Assembly: GCA_002409975.1 (NCBI GenBank)
Contig: DHOO01000010.1
Span: 1 to 14,252, forward strand
Direction of reading: 5' to 3'
From: Firmicutes bacterium UBA5388
GTDB lineage: Bacteria; Bacillota; UBA4882; UBA10575
Length of the DNA stretch: 14,252 bases
Of this stretch, positions 6,559-13,208 are shown piece by piece (position 1 is the first letter of the stretch; each line of letters starts with the position of its first letter). The translations under genes and the position numbers were made by a program. The notes below the pieces were generated by a model. The model saw only the letters and a list, made by a program, of their open reading frames with translations. It ran no database searches and was not told the DNA's origin.

Positions 6559-7556
6559 GCAAGCTGATAAAGTACCTGCCCGGTATCTGCTTGATGTTTA
6601 TTGTTGGTTACGCCGGCAAAATTGTTGCTAATTATATTCCTCATACTGAATACGTTCTCTTTGCCATCGCCATCGGTATGATTGTACGCAATGTCTTTAC
6701 TTTGCCCAAATTCTTTGCGCCCGGCATTGCCAGCTATGAACTATGGATGAAAACAGGAGTAGCCTTGCTTGGCGCACGGTTGGCCCTACAAGAAGTATTT
6801 TTAATCGGCGCCGGCGGGATTGTCTTGGTAATCATTGAAATTACAGTAGCAATTGTCACTGCCGCTTACTTAGGGCGACTGTTCGGGCTCAAGGAAAAAC
6901 TAGCGAGTTTGCTAGGTATAGGAATTGGGGTTTGCGGAGTCTCGGCCATTATCAGCGCAACCAGCGCCATTGAAGCGGAAGAGGACGATGCCGCCTATGC
7001 TATTGCCACTATTTTGCTCTTTGGCGCCATCATGCTCTTTCTTTACCCCGCCCTCGGCGCCTGGTTAGGAATGTCGAATACTGCCTTCGGCTATTGGACA
7101 GGGTTGTCTATAGACAATACCGCTGAAGCGGTGGCCACCGGCTTCGCCTTTTCGGAAGCTGCCGGTAATATCGCTACCATAGTAAAACTATCGCGCAATG
7201 CTCTAATGGGACTCGTAGTACTCATCATGGCCCTCTACTACGCCCGCCAAGGCATTACCGGACAGGTACAAAACAAAGCGGTGTTTCTTTGGAGTCGGCT
7301 GCCTAAATTCCTCATTGGCTTTCTTGCCCTCTCTTTGCTGGCAACGGTCGGCTTTATTACCCCGGGTCAGGCTAAGATACTAAACAATGCCAGCAAGTGG
7401 CTGTTCATGCTCACCTTTGCCGGCGTTGGCCTTTCAACTGATTTTAAACGGATGAAAGCAGGTATGAGGCCTTTTCTGGTTGGCTTTGGCGTAGAAACGA
7501 TAGTTTCGATCGTTACCTTTACGCTAGTCTATTATGTGATTGGCCTCGTACCCTGA
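6552..7556 (+). CDS. UPF0324/YeiH-type putative sulfate exporter
   Basis: This is an integral membrane protein of 334 aa with about ten hydrophobic segments. It matches the Cons_hypoth698 (UPF0324, YeiH/YadS) family, annotated as putative sulfate exporters without firm biochemical proof. Recognisable segments are WMKTGVALLGARL, LLGIGIGVCGVSAIIS and the acidic stretch IEAEEDDAAYAIATILL, then GLSIDNTAEAVATGFAF, IVKLSRNALMG and GVGLSTDF. The ATG at 6552 is chosen because homology to the family begins there and the frame upstream reads as unrelated residues. It directly follows comA and overlaps the small helix ORF, so the three form one operon. The pairing suggests the substrate is a sulfonate, sulfite or sulfate linked to sulfolactate metabolism. 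Confidence 0.88.
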   Translation: MVSKLIKYLPGICLMFIVGYAGKIVANYIPHTEYVLFAIAIGMIVRNVFTLPKFFAPGIASYELWMKTGVALLGARLALQEVFLIGAGGIVLVIIEITVAIVTAAYLGRLFGLKEKLASLLGIGIGVCGVSAIISATSAIEAEEDDAAYAIATILLFGAIMLFLYPALGAWLGMSNTAFGYWTGLSIDNTAEAVATGFAFSEAAGNIATIVKLSRNALMGLVVLIMALYYARQGITGQVQNKAVFLWSRLPKFLIGFLALSLLATVGFITPGQAKILNNASKWLFMLTFAGVGLSTDFKRMKAGMRPFLVGFGVETIVSIVTFTLVYYVIGLVP

Positions 7557-7640
7557 AGGCACGTTGCCTGTTATCCTTAAACTGTGTTCCTAGAAGAATA
7601 CTTGCACTTTGTTTTCATCCATATAAATTAAAAACCCACT

Positions 7641-7664
7641 AGCAGCAATTTTGCTGCTCTTTTA
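7641..7664 (+). terminator. Likely terminator of the comA-yeiH operon
   Basis: AGCAGCAA and TTGCTGCT form a perfect 8-bp inverted repeat with a TT spacer, followed by CTTTT, 85 bases after the yeiH stop. In the minus direction GGGTTTTT follows six bases later, so it may serve both strands. The short T-run makes it moderate rather than strong. Confidence 0.5.
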
Positions 7665-7742
7665 CAGAGAAGATTCGGCCACTTTTCTTGCTCCTGTATC
7701 CATGAGTTCTGTATACATTTCCAGCACAAATAAAATCCCCAC
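7662..7742 (-). CDS. Possible 26-aa ORF starting inside a hairpin
   Basis: A GTG start with AGGGGGG four bases upstream opens an ORF reading VGILFVLEMYTELMDTGARK and six more residues (VAESSL). It ends just before the hairpin at 7641-7658, which could be its terminator. The start codon lies in the 3' arm of the hairpin at 7737-7772 and the ribosome binding site lies in its loop. The peptide reads like a real protein end (a hydrophobic start, then a charged amphipathic part), but I do not recognise it. It may be a remnant. Confidence 0.25.
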   Translation of the reverse strand: MGILFVLEMYTELMDTGARKVAESSL

Positions 7743-7772
7743 GGAACCCCCCTGTTAAGTGACTCCGTGGGG
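7737..7772. repeat. Strong 9-bp hairpin of unknown role
   Basis: CCCCACGGA and TCCGTGGGG pair perfectly around an 18-base loop that includes CCTGTTAAG. In the minus direction ATTTTATTT follows, so it could be a terminator. The loop motif CTTAACAGGG (minus) recurs in the terminator at 12065-12103. Confidence 0.5.
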
Positions 7773-7781
7773 TAATATTTC

Positions 7782-7931
7782 ATGTTTGGACTTCCAGACC
7801 CTAGAAAACTCAAGCTCTTTGTCCTTATATATACTCACTATTTTAAGATTCTTAAGCTTTTTGGGCAAGAAATAGATGTAACCAGAAGAGAAAAGATCAA
7901 AGAACTATCAGATAAACTTGACTTCGAATAA
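7782..7931 (+). CDS. Possible 49-aa ORF, unrecognised
   Basis: ATG at 7782 opens an ORF beginning MFGLPDPRKLKLF and ending FGQEIDVTRREKIKELSDK-LDFE before TAA. The C-terminal half has the composition of a soluble charged helix and reads like genuine coding sequence; the N-terminal half is basic and aromatic. There is no clear ribosome binding site (only GGGG nine bases upstream). It could be the tail of a decayed gene. With the hairpin and the 26-aa ORF it is all I can see between 7557 and 8019. Confidence 0.25.
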   Translation: MFGLPDPRKLKLFVLIYTHYFKILKLFGQEIDVTRREKIKELSDKLDFE

Positions 7932-8019
7932 GATCATTCAAAATCAAGTTTCTCTAAGACGTTAATAACTTCTTATGGTATTAGTATAGGATATTAGCGC
8001 AACACTACCATTAGTCATC

Positions 8020-8649
8020 TTAAGCCTTGGGTCTGCCAATATACCATACTGCCCAGGAACCACAATCTATTTCCCGAGGATAAAGGAAGTATTCTTTCAT
8101 CTCCAATCGGGCTTTTTTCATAAAGTTAAAATAGTCCCCGCCTTCAAGACTTTCAAGAATACTTGTTAATGGTCTTTTTTTTTCATTATAATCATGAATA
8201 ATTACCCAGTACTTTGTAACTCTACTCATCTCTTCATACATTGCTCTTCTCTCTTCTGCGTTTAATCCATGAGCTACATAGGAGGAAATTGACAGATCAA
8301 AACTTTTATCTTCAAAGGGTATCTTTTTCAGAACATTTGCCTGAATAAACTCGACCTCCGTATTTCCTTGTTTTTTCCCGGCGATATCTAGCATTTTTTG
8401 AACTAGATCTACTCCGGTAACTCTAAGTCCTTTTTGATTTAATACAGCGCATAACGCTCCTGTACCGCAACCAATATCAATAATGTTTGTGTAGGCGGAT
8501 AAATTTATTTCGTTCTTAACTTTTTCCAGAACTTTCGTATAATATTTCGTCTGGTAAGAATAAAATAAACCATAAATAGGAGCAATCGATTGGAAAACGT
8601 GACTCCTTCTTTTTTTACCTTTTTGAGCAGTCCTTTGTATGTTATGCAA
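8020..8649 (-). CDS. Class I SAM-dependent methyltransferase
   Basis: This cytoplasmic methyltransferase of 209 aa is of the Methyltransf_11/25 type. Motif I is NIIDIGCGTGALC (55-67), the acidic loop VTGVDL follows about 16 residues on, and FEDKSFDLSISSYVAHGL is the motif IV region. VTKYWVIIHDYNEK follows. The substrate cannot be read from the sequence; the family covers quinones, lipids, small metabolites and tRNA. The start is TTG at 8649 with GGAAGGAAA 9-12 bases upstream; no ATG or GTG is available in frame before the upstream stop. It is AT-richer than the genes on either side and stands alone, so it could be a recent arrival. Confidence 0.85.
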   Translation of the reverse strand: MHNIQRTAQKGKKRRSHVFQSIAPIYGLFYSYQTKYYTKVLEKVKNEINLSAYTNIIDIGCGTGALCAVLNQKGLRVTGVDLVQKMLDIAGKKQGNTEVEFIQANVLKKIPFEDKSFDLSISSYVAHGLNAEERRAMYEEMSRVTKYWVIIHDYNEKKRPLTSILESLEGGDYFNFMKKARLEMKEYFLYPREIDCGSWAVWYIGRPKA

Positions 8650-8800
8650 GAAAGTATGTTTCCTTCCTTTTTTAAATCTTCCGTACCTTCTCCATGCTTT
8701 AATCGCATTTTTAAATTAAACTTTTATCTGTTTTTAAGAGATTTCTCATCTGGGATAATAGCTATTAATCAAATAATTATTAAGTTTTTAAGCTAAACAT

Positions 8801-8830
8801 AAAAATAAAAGTAAGCTAATCTTAGCCTAC
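8801..8830 (-). terminator. Likely terminator of the membrane ferredoxin gene
   Basis: In the minus direction GTAGGCTA-agat-TAGCTTAC forms 8 pairs with one G-T, followed by TTTTATTTTT. It lies about 140 bases after the ferredoxin gene's stop codon and before the methyltransferase gene. Confidence 0.55.
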
Positions 8831-8832
8831 CC

Positions 8833-8850
8833 TTATTTAATCTACTTATA
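8833..8850 (+). repeat. 18-bp direct repeat, copy 1
   Basis: TTATTTAATCTACTTATA occurs here and, without a mismatch and in the same orientation, at 10410-10427. The two copies bracket the ferredoxin gene and the Crp/Fnr gene, one beyond each 3' end. Similarity stops sharply at both ends of the repeat. Confidence 0.8.
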
Positions 8851-8970
8851 TAACCAAGTCTACTAATTTACGGAATTGCATAATTCAATTAATCAAGGTT
8901 TAACCACAAAATATTGATAGCCTAATAATGTAACTTAATAAAAAATGAGATGGTGGAAGATTTTCGCCGC

Positions 8971-9594
8971 CTATTTTGCAAAGTGAATAACATCCTTAGG
9001 ACAAACTTCCTGGCAGTTGGTGCATTGATGACACAAAGCAGTATTGATTACGGCTTTCTTTTCATCCCCAACTACAGCAATCGCCCCGGACGGGCAGACC
9101 TCTTCACACCGTTTACACCCAATACAGGCCTTTGGATCAACTTTCTTAGCGAACAGCGCAAACCGGCCAACTATCCTTTGCAGCGCACCGAAGGGACAAA
9201 CCAAATTATGAAAGACCAGCGGCTTGTATCTTAGCGTAACCAGTACTGCAATAACCAGCCAGATCGGAAGAATCGGCAAGTTTACGCCCAAGCGCTTTTT
9301 AAAAAATAGCATCGCTGCAACGCTGAGCACCAGGAATAGCCAAGGAAGTTCACCTTTTTTCAGCCATTTAGGCGTGCTTTCCGTTTCCAGTTTCAATTTC
9401 TTAGAAATCCACTCCGCCGGAATCATCAATGTATTCATCGGACACACATACCCACAGTAGATCCGGCCAAAAAACAAGGCAGCGACCAGGCTGACTGCAT
9501 ATAGGCCAAACCAGAGCATTAGTTTGCCAGTAGCGAGCAAAACTACGAAGACCGCAAAAAACAACCAGCGAACCCCCGTCACAAGATACCTCAT
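8971..9594 (-). CDS. NapH-like membrane ferredoxin (4Fe-4S)
   Basis: This is a membrane electron-transfer protein of 207 aa. Hydrophobic helices at about 8-45 and 80-120 are joined by the Cys motifs FFGRIYCGYVCP and FHNLVCPFGALQ, typical of NapH/NosR/CcoG-like proteins. Residues from about 155 carry two classical [4Fe-4S] sites, CIGCKRCEEVCP and CHQCTNCQEVCP. It most likely passes electrons between the quinone pool or a membrane complex and an oxidoreductase; the partner is not in the window. The ATG at 9594 follows GGAGGTGA by seven bases. It is divergent from a Crp/Fnr gene, with which it shares an operator. Confidence 0.9.
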   Translation of the reverse strand: MRYLVTGVRWLFFAVFVVLLATGKLMLWFGLYAVSLVAALFFGRIYCGYVCPMNTLMIPAEWISKKLKLETESTPKWLKKGELPWLFLVLSVAAMLFFKKRLGVNLPILPIWLVIAVLVTLRYKPLVFHNLVCPFGALQRIVGRFALFAKKVDPKACIGCKRCEEVCPSGAIAVVGDEKKAVINTALCHQCTNCQEVCPKDVIHFAK

Positions 9595-9657
9595 AATGTT
9601 TTCACCTCCAATTTAGTAAATATTTTTGCCTGAGTGAAGATCTCCATCTTCCTCTCC

Positions 9658-9685
9658 TTGATTTATTCTATTATAGCGCTATAAT
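9658..9685 (+). promoter_or_regulatory. Promoter of the Crp/Fnr gene
   Basis: TTGATT (9658-9663) and TATAAT (9680-9685) are 16 bases apart, placing +1 near 9692. The -10 hexamer is half of a perfect 16-bp palindrome, ATTATAGCGCTATAAT (9670-9685). Confidence 0.7.
9670..9675 (-). promoter_or_regulatory. -10 box of the ferredoxin gene promoter
   Basis: The minus-strand half of the 16-bp palindrome gives a perfect TATAAT with +1 near 9663. The -35 position at 17 bp spacing reads CACCTT, a poor match, as expected for an activator-dependent promoter. It lies inside the operator palindrome. Confidence 0.5.
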
Positions 9686-9693
9686 AAGAAAAA

Positions 9694-9715
9694 AGGTGTT
9701 ACCAAGGTAACACCT
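9694..9715. promoter_or_regulatory. Operator palindrome for the Crp/Fnr regulator
   Basis: AGGTGTTACC and GGTAACACCT form a perfect inverted repeat around AA, 22 bp long. Size and symmetry fit a Crp/Fnr dimer site, although the half-site GTTAC is unlike FNR (TTGAT) or CRP (TGTGA). Its centre (9704.5) lies at -41.5 from the predicted ferredoxin start and at about +13 from the regulator's own start. A hairpin role is less likely because the spacer is only two bases. Confidence 0.75.
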
Positions 9716-9741
9716 CTACAACCTTTGAGGAGGTTTACGCA

Positions 9742-10401
9742 ATGAGCAAATATACGGAGCTAATGAAGAAAAGCATTCTTCTTAACTCCTTAACTAGGGA
9801 GGAAATGAATAGATATCTCTCTGATGGCAGCTTTAAAATATCAACCTATGGTAAAAATAAGATCATCCATTTTACCGGCGAAAGATGCGCCAAACTGGAA
9901 ATCATTCTAGCAGGTAAGGTTGTAGTCGAACGGATTGATCAATCCGGAAACCTGATGACCTTAGCGGAATTTATCAGCGATGAACTGCTGGGCGGGAACT
10001 TATTATTCTCGAAAAATCCCTATTACCCGATGACTATTACTGCTAAACAACCGACGGTGATTTTGGAGATCAAGCAAGAGCGCCTTTTTAAACTTTTTAC
10101 TGATCACCACGACTTTTTAAAAAGTTATCTCGAATTTGTCTCGGATCACGCAACTCTGCTCGGGGATCGGATTAAACACTATGTCAACCGAACAATTCGG
10201 GAAAGCATCATGAGTTTTCTCGAATACGAAAGCAAAGCACAAAACTCCAACCATATTATCCTCACCATGACCAAAAAAGCCCTAGCCGAAAAGATCGGCG
10301 TCCAGCGCACCTCATTGTCACGGGAACTGGCCAAAATGAAGAAAGATGGTCTAATTATCTACGATGCAAAAACGATTACCCTTTTAAAAAAGGGTTATTA
10401 A
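9742..10401 (+). CDS. Crp/Fnr-family regulator
   Basis: This is a transcription regulator of 219 aa. A cyclic-nucleotide-type beta-barrel covers about residues 20-125, a long dimer helix follows, and a winged helix-turn-helix lies near 170-205 (LTMTKKALAEKIGVQRTSLS). It has a single Cys (in GERCAKLE), so it cannot hold an FNR-type cluster through four cysteines; its ligand might be haem, a small molecule or redox. The ATG follows GAGGAGG by eight bases. The palindrome at 9694-9715 sits between promoter and gene and suggests autoregulation. An A/T-rich inverted repeat (ACCCTTTT/AAAAGGGT, 10378-10395) covers the last codons but lacks a T-run. Confidence 0.9.
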   Translation: MSKYTELMKKSILLNSLTREEMNRYLSDGSFKISTYGKNKIIHFTGERCAKLEIILAGKVVVERIDQSGNLMTLAEFISDELLGGNLLFSKNPYYPMTITAKQPTVILEIKQERLFKLFTDHHDFLKSYLEFVSDHATLLGDRIKHYVNRTIRESIMSFLEYESKAQNSNHIILTMTKKALAEKIGVQRTSLSRELAKMKKDGLIIYDAKTITLLKKGY

Positions 10402-10409
10402 TCTAAATA

Positions 10410-10427
10410 TTATTTAATCTACTTATA
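10410..10427 (+). repeat. 18-bp direct repeat, copy 2
   Basis: This is an exact second copy of TTATTTAATCTACTTATA, ten bases after the Crp/Fnr gene's stop codon. The first copy is at 8833-8850. Confidence 0.8.
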
Positions 10428-10465
10428 CCTTTTTTATTGCGGTCTATACCTTTATGATTGTATGA

Positions 10466-11941
10466 CTAGTCAGTCCTGGCAAAACGGAAACCAAGGGTAA
10501 AGTAGGCTTCGCGAGGTTCGGCCCAGTTCTCATAGCTAACCAACAAGAAATATGTGCCGGTTTTAGACCAATAGTCGCCGCCGCGTATAACCCGCCTCTT
10601 CGTATCCGCCCAGTGCCGGTCAAAGCACATTTCTGAGACATTACCGCTCATGTCAAAAAGGCCCAAAGCATTTCTTCTCTTCTCCGCCACCGGATGCGTG
10701 GTTTCCCCACTATTCCCCGCATACCAGACATAATCTCCAATTCGTGTAGTTGTTACTCTCTCCGGCGGATAGCATGCGCCCGAGAGATCCCCGCTGGCAT
10801 GATTGTAAGGAAGCCAGTCGGTCCCGTTTATGTACCGCGCCGCCAGCTCCCATTCCTTACTGGCCGGCAGGCGGAAGCCCTTAGCGCCGGGAGAAGCCGT
10901 TGCATTGTCGCAAGCATCGGCATTAGCGTCGCGGGAATCGCGGACGATCATCCCTTCGTAAGTATAGACACAGTCCCAACTGAGATTGTTTTCCGCATTG
11001 AAATACTCGGTTAACGCGTTACACCAGATGATGGCATCGCGCCAGCTTAATGCGGCGACCGGTTCCGTTGTTTCTCCTCCATAATGACTGCCTGGATTTC
11101 CGGTGTTTTGGAAGTGATACCTGCCATCCCCCCGCTCCTCGGCAGTCGCCCAGGTATAGACTTTATTCCACAATTCGTAAGTGACCTCGGTCTCGCCGAT
11201 CCAGAAAGCATAATCGATCGTGGCAGTAGCAGTAAACATGCCAAACGGGAAGGTCAGCCCGCTTGGGGCCCGGCGCATACTGAAGTCAACGCCGCCTACA
11301 TTATGGGTGATCTCCTCCACCGGTTGTTCCGTAATGGTGAAATAAACAAAAGTCGCGATGTTACTGTCCTGCATTCCCTCTTTCACGGCAAATACCTTCA
11401 ACGTCATCCCTCCAGGCGGAACCATGGGTTTACCAGCAACACTATAAACAACAGCGTCTTCTATAGTCGGGTCCGTTCCGTCAACCGTAAAATAATTTGT
11501 CGCCCCCTCGGTGGTAGTGGTCAGGGTTATTTCCGTATCAACCGTCACCTTGCCTCCTAACGGCGAGGCTATGGGCGTCGCCACCTGATTTGGTTCTAGT
11601 TTAGTAAAGGAAGCAACAAGTTGCTTATGACCGTCCATTTTTATGGTCCACCGGTCGTCCTTAGCTACCACCTCATCCCTGTTAGGTCCAGCCCATTCCC
11701 TAAATTCATACCCATACTTGGCGCCGAGAGTAAGGGTTACCTCTGTATTTTTCTGGTATTTCCCTCCCAAAGGAGTCAACAGAACCTCTCCCGCTTCTTT
11801 TGGGTCCACCGTCAGATTCAAAGTATAGTCCGGTGGAAGACCGCCGTTCCCTGCCTTTCCCCTGTTTCCGCCGCCGCAACCGGAGAAAAGGGCGGTACAA
11901 ATTAAAAAAGCGATCAAAGAAATGAACGTAAAAGGTTTCAT
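10466..11941 (-). CDS. Lipoprotein with InlB-like, chitobiase-C-like and FGE/SUMF domains
   Basis: This is a surface lipoprotein of about 491 aa. The signal peptide ends in LFSG-C with lipidated Cys22 and a Gly-rich tether. Residues about 38-90 resemble the divergent InlB/bacterial repeat (LTVDPKEAGEVLLTPLGG ... YGYEFREWAG). About 104-185 resemble the chitobiase C-terminal fold (ATPIASPLGG, YFTVDGTDP, LKVFAVKEG). From about 200 to the end lies a formylglycine-generating-enzyme/sulfatase-modifying-factor domain (FWIGETEVTYELW, GFRLPASKEWELAAR, GLFDMSGNVSEMC, RVIRGGDYW, LGFRFAR). The Cys pair used by true FGE after the RGGS-type motif is absent (DYWSKTGTYF), so it is probably a binding or structural domain. 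The start used here follows GGGAGGT by six bases; an earlier in-frame Met at 11965 lacks this. Confidence 0.85.
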   Translation of the reverse strand: MKPFTFISLIAFLICTALFSGCGGGNRGKAGNGGLPPDYTLNLTVDPKEAGEVLLTPLGGKYQKNTEVTLTLGAKYGYEFREWAGPNRDEVVAKDDRWTIKMDGHKQLVASFTKLEPNQVATPIASPLGGKVTVDTEITLTTTTEGATNYFTVDGTDPTIEDAVVYSVAGKPMVPPGGMTLKVFAVKEGMQDSNIATFVYFTITEQPVEEITHNVGGVDFSMRRAPSGLTFPFGMFTATATIDYAFWIGETEVTYELWNKVYTWATAEERGDGRYHFQNTGNPGSHYGGETTEPVAALSWRDAIIWCNALTEYFNAENNLSWDCVYTYEGMIVRDSRDANADACDNATASPGAKGFRLPASKEWELAARYINGTDWLPYNHASGDLSGACYPPERVTTTRIGDYVWYAGNSGETTHPVAEKRRNALGLFDMSGNVSEMCFDRHWADTKRRVIRGGDYWSKTGTYFLLVSYENWAEPREAYFTLGFRFARTD

Positions 11942-11973
11942 TTTTTTACCTCCCCTTATTAGCAAATTTCGAT

Positions 11974-12001
11974 TTTGTACCTTTTAATAATCCTTTTTCA
12001 A
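11974..12001 (-). promoter_or_regulatory. Possible promoter of the lipoprotein gene
   Basis: On the minus strand TTGAAA (12001-11996) and TACAAA (11979-11974) are 16 bases apart, about 35 bases before the start codon. The -10 box matches only 4 of 6. Confidence 0.35.
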
Positions 12002-12064
12002 CTTTAACATCTTTTACTAAACATAATCTCAACAAATATTATTTCCTACCGGCCAAAGAGAATT

Positions 12065-12103
12065 AAAAAAGCAGACTCCCTGTTAAGCAGGGATGATCTG
12101 CTT
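12065..12103 (-). terminator. Terminator hairpin A, after the ndk fragment
   Basis: In the minus direction AAGCAGA pairs with TCTGCTT around an inner stem TCCCTG/CAGGGA (loop CTTAA), then TTTTTT. It lies 30 bases after the ndk remnant and 120 before the lipoprotein gene. It is closely similar to the hairpin at 13534-13574. Confidence 0.85.
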
Positions 12104-12133
12104 GTTCCACGCGCAAAAGATGGATTCATTCGT

Positions 12134-12307
12134 TTATCGTAATCCAATAATAAATATTTGGTAATGAATTTCCACAATTTCCTTCGCTGGTTTCACCATT
12201 TTTAAGGCCGCAATGTGCAGCCCCTTTTGCTCATAAATATTAATGATCCGGCCAACCAAACGGCGTTCAACTGCATCTGGTTTGAGCAGCACCAATGTTC
12301 TTTCCAT
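12134..12307 (-). pseudogene. ndk: Nucleoside diphosphate kinase, 5' fragment only
   Basis: The 57 aa read MERTLVLLKPDAVERRLVGR, then IINIYEQKG, LHIAALKMVKPAKEI and EIHYQ, the unmistakable start of nucleoside diphosphate kinase, the enzyme that moves phosphate from ATP to other nucleoside diphosphates. Similarity ends after HYQ, and the last residues (IFIIGLR) are unrelated. The intact enzyme has about 150 aa and needs a catalytic His near residue 115, which is lost, so no activity is expected. Neither other frame continues the family, so a 3' deletion and not a frameshift explains it. A normal ribosome binding site (AAGGGG) remains; an ATG three bases upstream is equally possible as start. 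A functional copy is presumably elsewhere. Confidence 0.85.
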
Positions 12308-12473
12308 CATTCCACCCCTTCTACTTTTTGCATATATTAACCTCATAAGGTTACCTTTGTTTTTTGGAATCCGCAACTATATCTCGGTGTTTTTTGGTAA
12401 ACATGAAGGGTTTTTGGCTTTGAATTAAGAACCCTTACTTAACCGGAAAAACCATAATGGAGGGACGTTGCTC

Positions 12474-12857
12474 ATGAAGTTAAGAGTAGCTTTAATCGCC
12501 CACGATCGCAAGAAACAAGCGATCATTGATTTTGTTAATCGGAATAAAGACCTGTTCACCCAGTGCGAGCTTGTAGCCACCGGAACTACCGGGCGCCTTA
12601 TTCAACAGGAGTGTAAAATCCCTGTGCAACCCTTACAGTCCGGACCCTTTGGCGGGGACCAGCAGATCGGAGCCATGGTTTCTACCGATCAGATCGCGAT
12701 CGTCATTTTCTTGCGTGATCCGCTGACCGCCCAACCACACGAACCGGATGTCACTGCCTTGTTAAGGGTTTGCGATGTTCACAATGTGCCACTTGCCACC
12801 AATTTAGCTACCGCCGAGCTGTTGATCAAAGCTTTTCCAGAAAAGATGGGGCTCTGA
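12474..12857 (+). CDS. mgsA: Methylglyoxal synthase
   Basis: This enzyme (127 aa) converts dihydroxyacetone phosphate to methylglyoxal and phosphate, a bypass of lower glycolysis when phosphate is short or sugar phosphates build up. MKLRVALIAHDRKKQAIIDF begins the fold, and GTTG, SGPFGGDQQIGA and FLRDPLTAQPHEPD follow. The catalytic set known from E. coli (His19, Asp71, Asp91, His98, Asp101) maps to His10, Asp62, Asp82, His89 and Asp92 here, with a constant offset, so the enzyme should be active. A TTG six bases upstream is in frame, but GGAGGG lies nine bases before the ATG and only three before the TTG. It is the only intact gene between several truncated ones. Confidence 0.95.
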   Translation: MKLRVALIAHDRKKQAIIDFVNRNKDLFTQCELVATGTTGRLIQQECKIPVQPLQSGPFGGDQQIGAMVSTDQIAIVIFLRDPLTAQPHEPDVTALLRVCDVHNVPLATNLATAELLIKAFPEKMGL

Positions 12858-12882
12858 TCTTCCCCATATCTAAGGGCATTCG

Positions 12883-13208
12883 TCACTGCTCCCTTACCTT
12901 CCGGCGTTGCCTGTCGATTTCATAAAGCATAATCGAAGCGGCGCAGGAAACATTAAACGAAGTAATCTGACCGTACATCGGAATTCGACAAAAGTCATCG
13001 CACATTTCTTTATAACTATTGCTTAAACCAAAGGTTTCATTCCCAATCAGCAAAGCCGTAGGTCTTGTAAAATCGACCTCCTCAACCGGATGATCCGCTT
13101 TTGAAGTGGAACTGATAATCTGGAAGGCGGGGAATTCCGTCTTTAACTGCGCAAACCAGGGCATAACCTCATGATAGGAAGGCAACTCCGAAGTCTCTTC
13201 CTCTAAAG
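12883..13208 (-). pseudogene. TrmH/SpoU-family RNA methyltransferase, 3' fragment
   Basis: About 107 residues of the C-terminal half of a SPOUT 2'-O-ribose methyltransferase remain. The knotted SAM-binding motifs are clear: PTALLIGNETFGLS (motif 2) and IPMYGQITSFNVSCAASIMLYE (motif 3). The N-terminal RNA-binding part and motif 1 are missing. Upstream of about 13205 the sequence becomes the MFS transporter fragment in another frame, so the gene has no start or ribosome binding site of its own. This frame stays open further upstream, but the residues there are out-of-frame MFS sequence. Confidence 0.8.

Larger units (their letters stand above)
8650..8970. other. AT-rich gene-free gap
   Basis: This gap of 321 bases is very AT-rich. 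It holds the terminator at 8801-8830 and the first copy of the 18-bp direct repeat (8833-8850). I see no convincing promoter for the methyltransferase gene and no coding frame of note. Confidence 0.5.

Noticed and set aside
8505..8708. 67-aa frame starting MRLKHGEG before the methyltransferase gene
   Set aside because: It overlaps the methyltransferase N-terminus in another frame and has no ribosome binding site. The methyltransferase frame carries the family motifs.
10378..10395. Inverted repeat ACCCTTTT/AAAAGGGT at the end of the Crp/Fnr gene
   Set aside because: It is A/T-rich with no T-run after it and may simply reflect the Lys-rich C-terminus.
9742..10401. Classical oxygen-sensing FNR
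   Set aside because: Only one cysteine is present, so an FNR-type 4Fe-4S cluster cannot be built.
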